The translations under genes were made by a program, and so were the position numbers. Positions 27,290-35,200 of a stretch of 64,000 nucleotides of DNA are shown here, piece by piece (the stretch's first letter is position 1; each line of letters starts with the position of its first letter). The DNA is from Chloroflexota bacterium (GTDB lineage Bacteria; Chloroflexota; Anaerolineae; Anaerolineales; Villigracilaceae), in assembly GCA_016234555.1 (NCBI GenBank), contig JACRBJ010000010.1, positions 1 to 64,000 of the forward strand. The letters are read 5' to 3'. Below the pieces are notes generated by a model, which worked only from the letters and a program-made list of their open reading frames with translations, searched no databases and was not told the origin of the DNA.

Positions 27290-27913
27290 TTACCGTCCCG
27301 GCTTCAATTCCCCAAGAAATTCCTCCGACGACACGTAGTATGGATTTTGAACGATCTTCCCCCGCACGATCATCCAGGGGTGCAGCTTGAGCACTTTGAA
27401 CAGCGTCGCGCCGTCGAAGCGGCGGGCGTCATATTGGCACATTCCGCTGTGGGGAAAATTGGCGACAATTGTGTTGAGCAGGGCTTCATACTCCAACAGA
27501 CGGTCGGAGCCGGGGATGCCTTTCAGCGCCCAGGTCATCTCGCCGCAACTGCGCTGACCGCTATAGCCGGCTTTCTTCGCCAGTTCGTAACGGGGCGGCA
27601 GGGTTGGAATCAGCTCGCGGGGATTGAATTGTCCGTTTTGGCAGTAGGCGCTTTCCGCGCTGAAAACCTTCAAGGATGGGTCTTCTTCCGGGAGTTCGAC
27701 TCCCATCTCCGAAAGCCAGGAACGGACGACTTCCGGGGCGGTCGTGTCGGTCAGATAGCGGATTTGTTCCCCCTGTTTGAGACCAGCCGCCATATATTCC
27801 GATACGATTTTCTGACGATCCTCGTCCCGGTCATAGATCAGGCACATGTGGATTCCCTCAGGGAATTGTGTCTTCGTGAAATCCATGTCCATTTCATTTT
27901 TCAGGGTGTTCAT
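27290..27913 (-). CDS. MEDS-domain (DcmR-type) sensory protein
   Basis: The product has 207 residues. It matches the MEDS/DcmR sensory fold: HMCLIYDRDEDRQKIVSEYM, GLKQGEQIRYLTD, GEMTWALKG, LLEYEALLN and MCQYDARRFDGATLFKVLKLHP. This resembles a RecA/KaiC-like fold that lacks a P loop. In other bacteria the domain precedes histidine kinases or anti-sigma regulators. ATG 27913 is supported by AAGGAG 6 nt upstream; an earlier in-frame Met lacks a site. It is the first gene of the ten-gene signalling run. Confidence 0.85.
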   Translation of the reverse strand: MNTLKNEMDMDFTKTQFPEGIHMCLIYDRDEDRQKIVSEYMAAGLKQGEQIRYLTDTTAPEVVRSWLSEMGVELPEEDPSLKVFSAESAYCQNGQFNPRELIPTLPPRYELAKKAGYSGQRSCGEMTWALKGIPGSDRLLEYEALLNTIVANFPHSGMCQYDARRFDGATLFKVLKLHPWMIVRGKIVQNPYYVSSEEFLGELKPGR

Positions 27914-28285
27914 TTCGGTCTCCTTTGTCAAATCGAGTCGATACATGATTAACAACGGGAATCAAAAGCATGCCAGATCGACCGCTGGCGAAAAACAACA
28001 AAACAAGGATTGGACGCTGCCTGCAAGTGTGCAGTTACTTTGGGCTTTTTCCAGACAATCCCCCGTACAATGGGATGATTCTTCCCCCGCTAGACCCTTC
28101 TGATTGCATGCTTGCATGAAAGCCTCCCGGCGGAAGACGGGCTCCAACCTAAATCACTGATATTGATATTGCTTATTTTGACACATTCGCAGGTATTTTT
28201 CTACTGTAGAAACCCATGAAAATGTTAGGTGCTTCAAAGTCTGGCTGCCTCCCGGAAATTGACTTGACTATTGCGCAGGTCTCTT
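27914..28285. other. Intergenic region upstream of the signalling run
   Basis: No gene is recognised in these 370 bases between the start of the MEDS gene and the end of leuS. It should hold the promoter for the ten-gene run on the minus strand. GCATGCTTGCATG near 28107-28119 is a short palindrome. I see no convincing -35/-10 pair. Confidence 0.4.
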
Positions 28286-28327
28286 AAAAAAGAAAGCCCC
28301 TGAGGTTCACAACCATCAAGGGCTTTC
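28286..28327 (-). terminator. Intrinsic terminator of leuS
   Basis: GAAAGCCC (28320-28327 on the minus strand) pairs with GGGCTTTC (28292-28299) and is followed by six U (28286-28291). The loop is 20 nt. Confidence 0.8.
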
Positions 28328-28344
28328 ACTATCCAACGATCAAA

Positions 28345-31251
28345 CTACACCACCACGCTCACCAACCGTCCTTTTGCGACAATCACCTTCTTCGGCTCTT
28401 TGCCTTCCAGGAACTTCTGGACAATCTCACTCGCCAGCGCCGCGGATTTGATCTCCTCCTCCGTTGCCTCGGCTGGGACTTTGATCCTGTCCCTCACCTT
28501 GCCGTTGACCTGGACCGGCAGCTCGATGGAATCCTCCTTCGCGGCGGCTTCGTCCACCTGGGGCCAGGCTTGGGTGTGGATCGAATACGGCTTGCCCAGT
28601 TGCGACCATAACTCTTCGGCGATATGCGGGGCAACCGGAGACAGCATCTTCAGATAGATTTCCTGCGCTTCCGACCACTCGTCGGTGCCGACTGCGCCAG
28701 CTTCCCGCGCCTTGTACATTTCGTTCAGCAACTCCATCAGCGAGGAGATGATGGTGTTGAACTCGAAGTTCTCGAAGTCGTGAGTTACCTTGCGCAGGGT
28801 CTGGTGAACTCTGCGACGCAAATTCTTTCGTACCTCGTCCGTTGCCGTCTGTGAATCTGTGACAAAGTCCGTTGGAGAGTCCGTGAACAGCGTCCACACG
28901 CGGCGAATCCAGCGGGCGCTGCCTTCGATGCCATGCGAATCCCACGGCGCACCCATCTCCCAGCGGGCAAAGAACATCAGGTAGGCGCGCACAGTGTCCG
29001 CGCCGTATTTTTCCACCAACAGGTCGGGCGCAACCACGTTCCCGCGACTCTTGGACATCTTCTCATTGTCCTCGCCCAGCACCATGCCCTGATTCCGCAA
29101 TTGCAGCATCGGCTCGTGACCCTCCACAATGCCCGCGTCACGCAGCGCCTTGTGGAAGAAGCGCGTGTACAGCAGGTGCATGGTGGCGTGTTCGATGCCG
29201 CCGGTGTAGATGTCGACGGGCATCCAATAGTTGTACTCGTCCGGGTCGAAGGGACCCTGGTCATATTTCGGCGACAGGTAACGCAAGTGGTACCACGACG
29301 AACACATGAACGTATCCATCGTATCGGTCTCGCGAATGGCGGGTCCGCCGCAAACAGGGCAGGTCGTGTGCTTCCAGGTGGGATGCAGCTTCAGCGGAGA
29401 TTCACCTGTCGGCTTCCACTCCACATCTTCGGGCAGGAGAACGGGCAGTTGGTCTTCGGGAACGGGATTCCAACCATGCTCCTCGCAGTGGATCATCGGA
29501 ATCGGCGCGCCCCAATACCGCTGACGGCTGATCAGCCAGTCGCGGTAGCGGTAGTTGACAGACTCCTTACCGATACCTTTTTGCTGTAACCAGTCAATGA
29601 CAGCCGCAATACCGGGGTTCTTGCGTCCCTTCTGGTCGTTGACCTTCGTCTCGTTGAACTGGGCGGAGTTGACCATGACTCCCGCGCCGACGTAGGCTTC
29701 GGGCATGGTATCCCCATCCAAGTCGGGTTGACCCTCGGGCTGGATGACGGGGATAATTTTCAGCCCATACTTGCGGGCAAATGCAAAGTCGCGCTCGTCG
29801 TGAGCCGGGACTGCCATGATCGCGCCCGTACCGTAGGACATCAAAACATAGTCCGCGATCCAGATCGGGATGCGTTTGCCGTTGACGGGGTTGATGGCGT
29901 ATCCGCCGGTGAACACGCCCGTCTTTTCCTTGTCTACTGCGCCGCGCTGGATGTCGGTCTGACGCGCCGCCTGCGCCTTGTATTCCTCGACGGCTGACTT
30001 GTTTTCGAGCGTGGTGATCTTGTCCACCAGCGGATGCTCGGGCGAGAAGACCATGAAGGTCGCGCCCCACAACGTATCGGGGCGGGTGGTGAATACTTCC
30101 ACATCATCGCCTTGTTCCGTTTTGAAAATAACTGACGCGCCCTCGGAACGGTCGATCCAGTTCGTTTGCAGGGTCTTCACTGTTTGGGGCCAGTCAATAC
30201 CGTCGAAGTTCAACAGTTCATCGGCGTACTTGGTCGCTTTGAAGAACCACTGCGACAAATCCTTCTTGATGACCGGCGTGCCGCAGCGTTCGCAGTGGCG
30301 GTCGTCGCCCCAGACCTGCTCGCGCGCCAGCGTGGTGTTGCAGTTCGGACAGAAATCCACGGGTGACATCTTGCGATATGCCAGTCCGTTTTTGTACAAC
30401 TGGATGAAGAACCATTCGGTCCACTTGTAGTATTCAGGCTCGCAGGAGACCGCCTCGCGTTCCCAATCAAACATCGCGCCCATCGAGCGCAGTTGCGTTC
30501 TCATGCGAACGATATTCTCGCGGGTGCGCGTCATCGGATGGACGCCGCTCTTGATGGCGGCATTCTCGGCGGGCAGGCCGAACGCATCGAATCCCATCGG
30601 GAACATCACGTTGTAGCCGTTCATGCGCTTGAAACGGGCGCGCGCATCGGACGGGGTCATTGCATACCAGTGACCGATGTGCAGGTCGCCGCTGGGGTAG
30701 GGCAGCATGGTCAGCGCGTAGAACTTCGGCTTGCTGGGGTCGATGACCGAGCGATAGAGTTGGTCCGCATCCCATTTTTCCTGCCACTTCTTTTCGATGA
30801 CTTTGGGATTGTAGGATTTGTCCGCCTTCGGCTTCTCCTCGATAACAGGCACGATCTCCTTTGGTTTATCATCAACAGGCACAACCGCCTTGACGGGTTG
30901 GGGAGCAACCATCATAGCCATTTCCTTGACGGGTTCAATGGCTTTCTTGGTGGCAGCCTGAATTTTCGACGCGGCTTTCTTTGGCTTCGCGGGAGCCTTG
31001 GGGACAGCCTTCACGACTGGCTTCTTCGCGACAACCTTCTTTGCAACCGTCTTCTTCGGCGCTTCCTTTACCTTGCTTTTCGCGGGCACTGGTTTGACAG
31101 CCTTCTTCAACGTGACCTTCTTTTCCTTCGTGGAAGTCCTGGTCACAGGCTTGGCTGCCTTCACAACCTTTTTGACAACCTTCTTTGCCTTTACGGTTGG
31201 TTTCTTGGGAGCAGCTTTCTTCTTTGTTTCCTTTTTCCTGGTCTCAGCCAT
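28345..31251 (-). CDS. leuS: Leucyl-tRNA synthetase with a lysine/alanine-rich N-terminal extension
   Basis: The product has 968 residues. The core (about 146-968) is a full-size bacterial LeuRS: PYPSGDLHIGHW (HIGH), a zinc-type CPNC...CERCG pair, editing domain TTRPDTLWG, EKMSKSRGN (KMSKS) and a C-terminal anticodon and tail domain ending KKVIVAKGRLVSVVV. It charges tRNA-Leu. Residues 1-110 are very rich in Lys, Ala, Val and Pro, with AKKV and KAVPK-like repeats that resemble histone H1-like tails. They are followed by an acidic linker (about 126-144). This extension is not part of normal LeuRS. GAGGT lies 5 nt before the ATG. A T-box and a short leader ORF precede it. Confidence 0.95.
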   Translation of the reverse strand: MAETRKKETKKKAAPKKPTVKAKKVVKKVVKAAKPVTRTSTKEKKVTLKKAVKPVPAKSKVKEAPKKTVAKKVVAKKPVVKAVPKAPAKPKKAASKIQAATKKAIEPVKEMAMMVAPQPVKAVVPVDDKPKEIVPVIEEKPKADKSYNPKVIEKKWQEKWDADQLYRSVIDPSKPKFYALTMLPYPSGDLHIGHWYAMTPSDARARFKRMNGYNVMFPMGFDAFGLPAENAAIKSGVHPMTRTRENIVRMRTQLRSMGAMFDWEREAVSCEPEYYKWTEWFFIQLYKNGLAYRKMSPVDFCPNCNTTLAREQVWGDDRHCERCGTPVIKKDLSQWFFKATKYADELLNFDGIDWPQTVKTLQTNWIDRSEGASVIFKTEQGDDVEVFTTRPDTLWGATFMVFSPEHPLVDKITTLENKSAVEEYKAQAARQTDIQRGAVDKEKTGVFTGGYAINPVNGKRIPIWIADYVLMSYGTGAIMAVPAHDERDFAFARKYGLKIIPVIQPEGQPDLDGDTMPEAYVGAGVMVNSAQFNETKVNDQKGRKNPGIAAVIDWLQQKGIGKESVNYRYRDWLISRQRYWGAPIPMIHCEEHGWNPVPEDQLPVLLPEDVEWKPTGESPLKLHPTWKHTTCPVCGGPAIRETDTMDTFMCSSWYHLRYLSPKYDQGPFDPDEYNYWMPVDIYTGGIEHATMHLLYTRFFHKALRDAGIVEGHEPMLQLRNQGMVLGEDNEKMSKSRGNVVAPDLLVEKYGADTVRAYLMFFARWEMGAPWDSHGIEGSARWIRRVWTLFTDSPTDFVTDSQTATDEVRKNLRRRVHQTLRKVTHDFENFEFNTIISSLMELLNEMYKAREAGAVGTDEWSEAQEIYLKMLSPVAPHIAEELWSQLGKPYSIHTQAWPQVDEAAAKEDSIELPVQVNGKVRDRIKVPAEATEEEIKSAALASEIVQKFLEGKEPKKVIVAKGRLVSVVV

Positions 31252-31305
31252 TCTTACCTCGTGTAATTGGGTGTAATTCGTTCCAGTTTCAAATGTCAGG
31301 TGGGT

Positions 31306-31392
31306 TCACCTTGATGATTTGCTTTTCAAAGAATTGCAAAGGGGACTCGCAAGCAGCGGTCCCTGCTTCCAGAAAATTTTATTCATGTTCAT
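31306..31392 (-). CDS. Short leader ORF between the T-box and leuS
   Basis: This is a 28-codon frame, MNMNKIFWKQGPLLASPL and then ten more residues, ending at TGA 31306-31308. It has an excellent AAGGAGG ribosome site about 6 nt before its ATG, better than that of leuS, and lies after the T-box terminator. Four of 28 codons are Leu (CTG, CTT, CTT, TTG). It stops 54 bp before leuS. It could be a leader peptide or simply the remains of an older leuS start; translation is not shown. Confidence 0.4.
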   Translation of the reverse strand: MNMNKIFWKQGPLLASPLCNSLKSKSSR

Positions 31393-31429
31393 GCGAGCCT
31401 CCTTTCCTGCGTTGACATCGTCCAAAAAC

Positions 31430-31773
31430 AAAAAATCCTTCATCCACAATCAGGGACGAAGGGTTTTCTCCGCGGTACCACCCGGATTCGTCTTATAGTT
31501 TCTTGATCTCATGGTCTGTTCAGACCGGCCATTCGACCATTTGGCTATCAGACTAACTGACGCTCTTTGATTGCGATAACGGGCAAACCCGTGGATGACT
31601 ACTCCAGTTCACCATCCAGGTCTCTCTTTCGAGCAACAGGCGAGTTCGGTCTTTTATTATCCCCTTTAGGGGGTGATTGCGCTCCCGCTGGGCGCTGGCG
31701 AAGGGCTTCCACCTCGCTTTCCCTTCTCGCTGACGGGATGACCTACTACTCCTGTCCTGACCTTTGATTATTT
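31430..31773 (-). ncRNA. T-box riboswitch leader of leuS
   Basis: On the minus strand the conserved T-box GGGTGGTACCGCGG lies at 31483-31470. It is followed by a terminator: CCTTCGTCC (31462-31454) pairs with GGATGAAGG (31445-31437) and six U follow. The T-box sequence can pair with part of this stem to make the antiterminator when uncharged tRNA binds. The long structured Stem I/II region occupies about 31500-31760. Placement before leuS implies a leucine specifier, but I could not fix the specifier codon by eye. Confidence 0.9.
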
Positions 31774-31779
31774 TTTGTG

Positions 31780-31788
31780 ATTATAGCA
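31780..31788 (-). promoter_or_regulatory. Extended -10 promoter of the leuS T-box transcript
   Basis: TGCTATAAT on the minus strand is a perfect extended -10 box. The -35 is weak (TAGAAA, 18 bp further upstream). Transcription would start near 31773, at the beginning of the T-box leader. Confidence 0.65.
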
Positions 31789-31823
31789 CAAGAGCGACTA
31801 GGGTTTCTAATCGCTCTCGCAGG

Positions 31824-31896
31824 TGGACCCAGGGGGATTCGAACCCCCGACCTTCTCAATGCCATTGAGACGCGCTCCCAACTGCGCTATGGGCCC
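31824..31896 (-). tRNA. tRNA-Ala (GGC)
   Basis: This 73-nt cloverleaf has acceptor arm GGGCCCA/TGGGTCC with the G3-U70 pair that identifies tRNA-Ala. The anticodon stem TCTCA/TGAGA has loop ATGGCAT, giving anticodon GGC. The T arm has GGTTCGAATCC. The terminal CCA is not encoded. Confidence 0.95.
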
Positions 31897-31972
31897 GGAT
31901 TTCAGTAATCAGTTTTTAGCGTTCGATTTTCAGCGTTCAGCGACTGATTACTGGTTTCTGATCACTGAACAG

Positions 31973-32045
31973 TGGACCTGAGGGGATTCGAACCCCTGGC
32001 CTCCTCAGTGCGATTGAGGCGCGCTCCCAACTGCGCTACAGGCCC
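31973..32045 (-). tRNA. tRNA-Ala (CGC)
   Basis: This 73-nt cloverleaf has acceptor arm GGGCCTG/CAGGTCC with G3-U70. The anticodon stem CCTCA/TGAGG has loop ATCGCAC, giving CGC. The CCA end is not encoded. It lies 76 bp from the other tRNA-Ala. The spacer between them contains a TAATCAGT/ACTGATTA inverted repeat (about 31905-31952) that may separate the two. Confidence 0.95.
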
Positions 32046-32129
32046 GTAAATAAGGCGACGCGTATTCTACCTGAGGCATTGATGAATGTCAATGCAAAAC
32101 CAACTTCAAAATTACAGGGTTGGGAAACC

Positions 32130-33386
32130 CTATGCCGTTCGCAGTGTGACCTTGAACGTGGAACCCTGCCCCTCGCCGGTGGACTCCGCCCAAATGGATC
32201 CGCCCTGGGCTTCGATCAGCCCCTTTGCAATGGTCAGCCCGATGCCCAGTCCGCCATAGTGACGTGTATTCGGCGGTTCAATCTGGTAGAACTCTTCGAA
32301 GACCTTCTGTAACTTATCGACGGGAATCCCAATGCCGTGATCCTGCACCCATGCCAGCACCTGTTTTTCCTGCCTGGCAGCTCCGATCACGATCTCGCTT
32401 CCCTGCGGCGAGAAGCGAATGGCGTTATTGAGCAGGTTGACAAATGCCAGTGCGGTTTTTTCCGCATCCACCTCCACGTAGATGGGGTCGTCCTGGAAAT
32501 CGAGAACCAGCTGCATGTCACGCCGTGCGGCGGAATATTTGATCTCGTCCATTGCGAAGTTCAACACATCCTGGATGGAAATTCTCATCGGCCGCATTTC
32601 CATTTCGTCAGCCTGGAGCAGGGTCAGATTGTTCATCTGGTCGAGAAGCGAGCGCATTTGCGCCGCCGCGCCAAGCACATGGTTGGCATTTTCCGTTGTT
32701 GAATCTCCCCTGATACCATTTTGCAGGAACGTCGCATACCCGATGATGATACCCAGCGGAGTCCGCAGTTCGTGGGAGGCTAACGCCAGAAAATGGCTTT
32801 TGATCTGGTTTGTGACCTTGACCTTCTCCAATGCCTGCTGGGTTGCCCGCAATAAGCGCGCGTTGTTGATGGCAATGGCGGCATGCGCGGCTGTGACGGA
32901 CAGAATCGCCACGTCGCCGTCGGTGAAGTTGCCTTCGCGCTTGTTGATCGCTTCCAGCACGCCCATGGTTCGATCCTTGATGGGCATGGGCACGCCGAGC
33001 AGTGAATGTGTTTTGAATTTGACGTGGTCGGAGACAAGCGAATAGTGGCGCGGGTCCTGCTCCGCGTTGTTCAGGATGAGCGGCTGGTTGGTGCGGAAGA
33101 TTGTCCCTGCCAGACTGCTGTCGATGGGAACGGGAATCTCAGCCAACTGGGCGGGGTCCGACCCGGTGGCGGCGGCGAAATACAGTCGCGGATTTTTTTC
33201 ATCGTAAAGGAGGATGGACGCCGCTTCACATTCCAACAGTTCGGTGGCGGTGGCGGTGATCAATTGCAACAGTTCGTCAAGATCGAGGGTTGAATTTAAA
33301 GTGACGCTCAATTCAACGAGACGTAAAAGCGATTTCTGGCGTCCCTCGAGACTCTTCAGTTGACCTGTTTTGGTAAGTGGTGTCAT
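32130..33386 (-). CDS. GAF-domain histidine kinase
   Basis: The product has 418 residues with no membrane segment. A GAF domain (about 20-175; CEAASILLYDEKNPRLYFAA, then LLGVPMPIKDRTMGVLEAIN) is followed by HisKA with LALASHELRTPLGIIIGYATFL and HATPase_c (NLLNNAIRFS, DHGIGIP, GGLGIGLTIAKG). The ATG at 33386 is chosen because a good -35/-10 pair ends 6 nt before it; 37 upstream in-frame codons run into the promoter. No response regulator is adjacent. Confidence 0.88.
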   Translation of the reverse strand: MTPLTKTGQLKSLEGRQKSLLRLVELSVTLNSTLDLDELLQLITATATELLECEAASILLYDEKNPRLYFAAATGSDPAQLAEIPVPIDSSLAGTIFRTNQPLILNNAEQDPRHYSLVSDHVKFKTHSLLGVPMPIKDRTMGVLEAINKREGNFTDGDVAILSVTAAHAAIAINNARLLRATQQALEKVKVTNQIKSHFLALASHELRTPLGIIIGYATFLQNGIRGDSTTENANHVLGAAAQMRSLLDQMNNLTLLQADEMEMRPMRISIQDVLNFAMDEIKYSAARRDMQLVLDFQDDPIYVEVDAEKTALAFVNLLNNAIRFSPQGSEIVIGAARQEKQVLAWVQDHGIGIPVDKLQKVFEEFYQIEPPNTRHYGGLGIGLTIAKGLIEAQGGSIWAESTGEGQGSTFKVTLRTA

Positions 33387-33392
33387 GGATAT

Positions 33393-33421
33393 AGTGTAGC
33401 GTCTTTTTTTTGCGAATTCAA
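33393..33421 (-). promoter_or_regulatory. Promoter of the GAF kinase gene, apparently leaderless
   Basis: TTGAAT (33421-33416) and TACACT (33398-33393) are 17 bp apart. The ATG begins 6 nt after the -10, so transcription would start at or next to the start codon, and no Shine-Dalgarno sequence is present. Confidence 0.5.
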
Positions 33422-33464
33422 GCTCCGTTTGTCCTATTTGAATTGGCGGAAAATATAATACCCA

Positions 33465-33514
33465 CGGTCGCAAATTGCGCTTTCCACCCTCTAACAAAGC
33501 GCAATTTGCGACCG
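33465..33514. repeat. Perfect 19-bp palindromic element
   Basis: CGGTCGCAAATTGCGCTTT (33465-33483) and its exact reverse complement (33496-33514) flank a 12-nt loop. It lies between the GAF kinase promoter and the terminator of the next gene, with no U run on either strand. It looks like a dispersed REP-like hairpin rather than a terminator. Confidence 0.6.
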
Positions 33515-33522
33515 AGTGCGGT

Positions 33523-33557
33523 ATAAAACAGGTGAAGGGGAGCCGCCTTCACCTGTT
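33523..33557 (-). terminator. Terminator of the small secreted protein gene
   Basis: AACAGGTGAAGG (33527-33538) and CCTTCACCTGTT (33546-33557) form a perfect 12-bp stem with a 7-nt loop. On the minus strand the stem is followed by a TTTTAT tract. Confidence 0.75.
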
Positions 33558-33596
33558 ACTCTTTATGCCTCCTTTCCCGTTGGGGGATTACATCAT

Positions 33597-34085
33597 TTAT
33601 TGGTTAGTAGTTTGTGTGGGCGGTATATCTTTGCCGCCGCGCGGACCGCCAAAGCCAAATCCGTGCCCATCGAGAAAGCCCTTGTCGAGTCCTTCCAACA
33701 GCCAGTCGGCTTTTTCCTGCGACATGCTTCCATCGGCGACGGCGGCTGCGATGTTTGCCCGCATCTCTTCGGCATTGACGGCGTTAATCGCGTCCTTCAC
33801 GTCCTGAATGTCCACGCCGGCAGTGGTGGCTAAGTCTTCGAGGGTATTGCCTGATGCCAATGCGGTTGAGAGTTCTTCGCTGGTTATGCCGAGAACCTTG
33901 GCGGCAGCGGCAAGTTCCGCTTCGCCCATACCGCGTCCGCCGTGACCGGGTCCATCGCCAGTTTTCCCTGCGGGTGGAGTGGGTGGCGTCCCGTCCTGTG
34001 CATATGCAGTCGTCACGCTTGCCGCGCCGAACAACAGTGCAATCGCCAGCAATCCGCCAAGTACGATTGAGATTTTCTTTTTCAT
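33597..34085 (-). CDS. Small secreted protein, DUF2680-like
   Basis: The product has 162 residues. A clear signal peptide (1-29, AYA cleavage) is followed by a Pro/Gly-rich stretch and a helical domain (about 52-130) with LAAAAKVLGITSEELSTALASG and repeated xADGxxxxEKADWLLEGL. This helical pattern is seen in small exported Gram-positive and Chloroflexota proteins of the YckD/DUF2680 kind. The C-terminus is Gly/Pro-rich. No function is known. It is monocistronic with its own terminator. Confidence 0.75.
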   Translation of the reverse strand: MKKKISIVLGGLLAIALLFGAASVTTAYAQDGTPPTPPAGKTGDGPGHGGRGMGEAELAAAAKVLGITSEELSTALASGNTLEDLATTAGVDIQDVKDAINAVNAEEMRANIAAAVADGSMSQEKADWLLEGLDKGFLDGHGFGFGGPRGGKDIPPTQTTNQ

Positions 34086-34204
34086 ATTTTTACACCTCTT
34101 TTATCTATTGTCTGGTTGGAGCGCCTCCAACCTTCCCAAATGATATTTGAGGCGTGTAATCGGGATATGACCGACTTATAAAGAAATTATGTGCGTGGAA
34201 AAGG

Positions 34205-34235
34205 AAAGCGCCCTGCTTCCAGGCAGGGCGCTTTT
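34205..34235. terminator. Bidirectional hairpin terminator after the MerR gene
   Basis: AAAGCGCCCTGC (34205-34216) and GCAGGGCGCTTT (34223-34234) form a 12-bp stem with a 6-nt loop and T tracts on both sides. Confidence 0.75.
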
Positions 34236-34255
34236 GACCTTTGGTGTTTCCCGTG

Positions 34256-35071
34256 CTATGCCTTCTCGACCGGGAACTGGATCTCGGTCACGGTAGCTGG
34301 GTCGTTTTGGCTGCCGTTCTTCGCGGGGTTGAGATAGACTTCGCGGTACGGCCCGACGATGCGATAGCTGTTGGAATCAAGCCACTTGCCAATTGCGCTG
34401 TAGGCTTCGGAGATCGTGACAAAGGGTCCGTTGTGGATGGTACAAGCCACGGTCTCGGCGGGCAGGTTCCGCACTTTGACGCGCTTTGACTCGGTCAGGT
34501 CGTCGTCGATCTGCTCGCAGACTTCCAAATCCAAATCACGTTCCTTGTAATCTTCATCATGATAGAGCGTGAAGCAAGCCCCACTCGGGCGGACGCGATG
34601 CATGGCGAGATAGCCGCCCAATTCATCCCACAAGCCACCCTGCTCGGGCGGAGTCGGAACCACATCGCGGACGGAAGCAACTTTGACCGCTCCCACATTT
34701 TTGATAACGACGTCATACTTGGACATGTTATTCTCCTGTTCGATTTGCCTCAGGCGGGACTCGATCCGCTCCAGACGTTCGGTTTCCTCACGGACTCTTT
34801 GGCGGGCTTCCGTTTCGCGCAGTTTCAACATCCCGCGCATTTGCTCCACTGACAATCCATCGTCGAGAAGATGGCCGATCTCCTCGAGTGAAAAGCCCAA
34901 CTCTTTGAGCGCCAGAATCCGATTGAGGGTGGATAACTGGCTGTACTCGTAGAGACGATAGCCCGTAAAGCGGTCCACGGAAACGGGTTTGAGCAGTCCC
35001 ATTTCATCGTAATACCGTAGCGCCTTGACCGAGACACGACTGAGTTTTGAAAAGTCACCGATTCGAATCAT
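34256..35071 (-). CDS. MerR-family regulator with GyrI-like effector domain
   Basis: The product has 271 residues. An N-terminal MerR helix-turn-helix (IRIGDFSKLSRVSVKALRYY, TGYRLYEYSQL) and a dimerisation coiled coil to about 112 are followed by a GyrI-like small-molecule-binding domain (about 115-270; VKVASVRDVVP, YREVYLNP). This is the BmrR/BltR layout, typical of multidrug-responsive activators, but there is no efflux gene next to it. The start has GAGGT 8 nt upstream. Its own promoter has the 19-bp spacer and dyad of MerR targets. Confidence 0.92.
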   Translation of the reverse strand: MIRIGDFSKLSRVSVKALRYYDEMGLLKPVSVDRFTGYRLYEYSQLSTLNRILALKELGFSLEEIGHLLDDGLSVEQMRGMLKLRETEARQRVREETERLERIESRLRQIEQENNMSKYDVVIKNVGAVKVASVRDVVPTPPEQGGLWDELGGYLAMHRVRPSGACFTLYHDEDYKERDLDLEVCEQIDDDLTESKRVKVRNLPAETVACTIHNGPFVTISEAYSAIGKWLDSNSYRIVGPYREVYLNPAKNGSQNDPATVTEIQFPVEKA

Positions 35072-35089
35072 TTTGGGTACCTCGCCGTC

Positions 35090-35120
35090 TTTATACTCCC
35101 TCCAGTGAGGGGAGAGTCAA
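35090..35120 (-). promoter_or_regulatory. MerR-type autoregulated promoter
   Basis: On the minus strand TTGACT (35120-35115) and TATAAA (35095-35090) are separated by exactly 19 bp. The spacer is an imperfect dyad with CTCCCCTC and GGAGGGAG arms. Long spacers bound at a dyad are the defining feature of promoters twisted by MerR-family activators. It lies 19 bp before the MerR gene start. Confidence 0.8.
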
Positions 35121-35145
35121 GGGGAATGTTTGCCGTACATTCGAT

Positions 35146-35173
35146 AAAAAACACGCCCTGTAACGGACGTGTT
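35146..35173 (-). terminator. Terminator of the GT-C gene
   Basis: AACACG (35173-35168 on the minus strand) pairs with CGTGTT (35155-35150), with inner CC/GG pairs, followed by a run of T to 35146. Confidence 0.65.
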
Positions 35174-35200
35174 CCTGTTCTTGACGTTTCCGTGCCCCTC

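Noticed and set aside
31500..31760. Specifier codon of the leuS T-box
   Set aside because: Several leucine triplets occur in the Stem I region (for example near GAACTGGAG), but I could not place the specifier loop with confidence, so none is reported.
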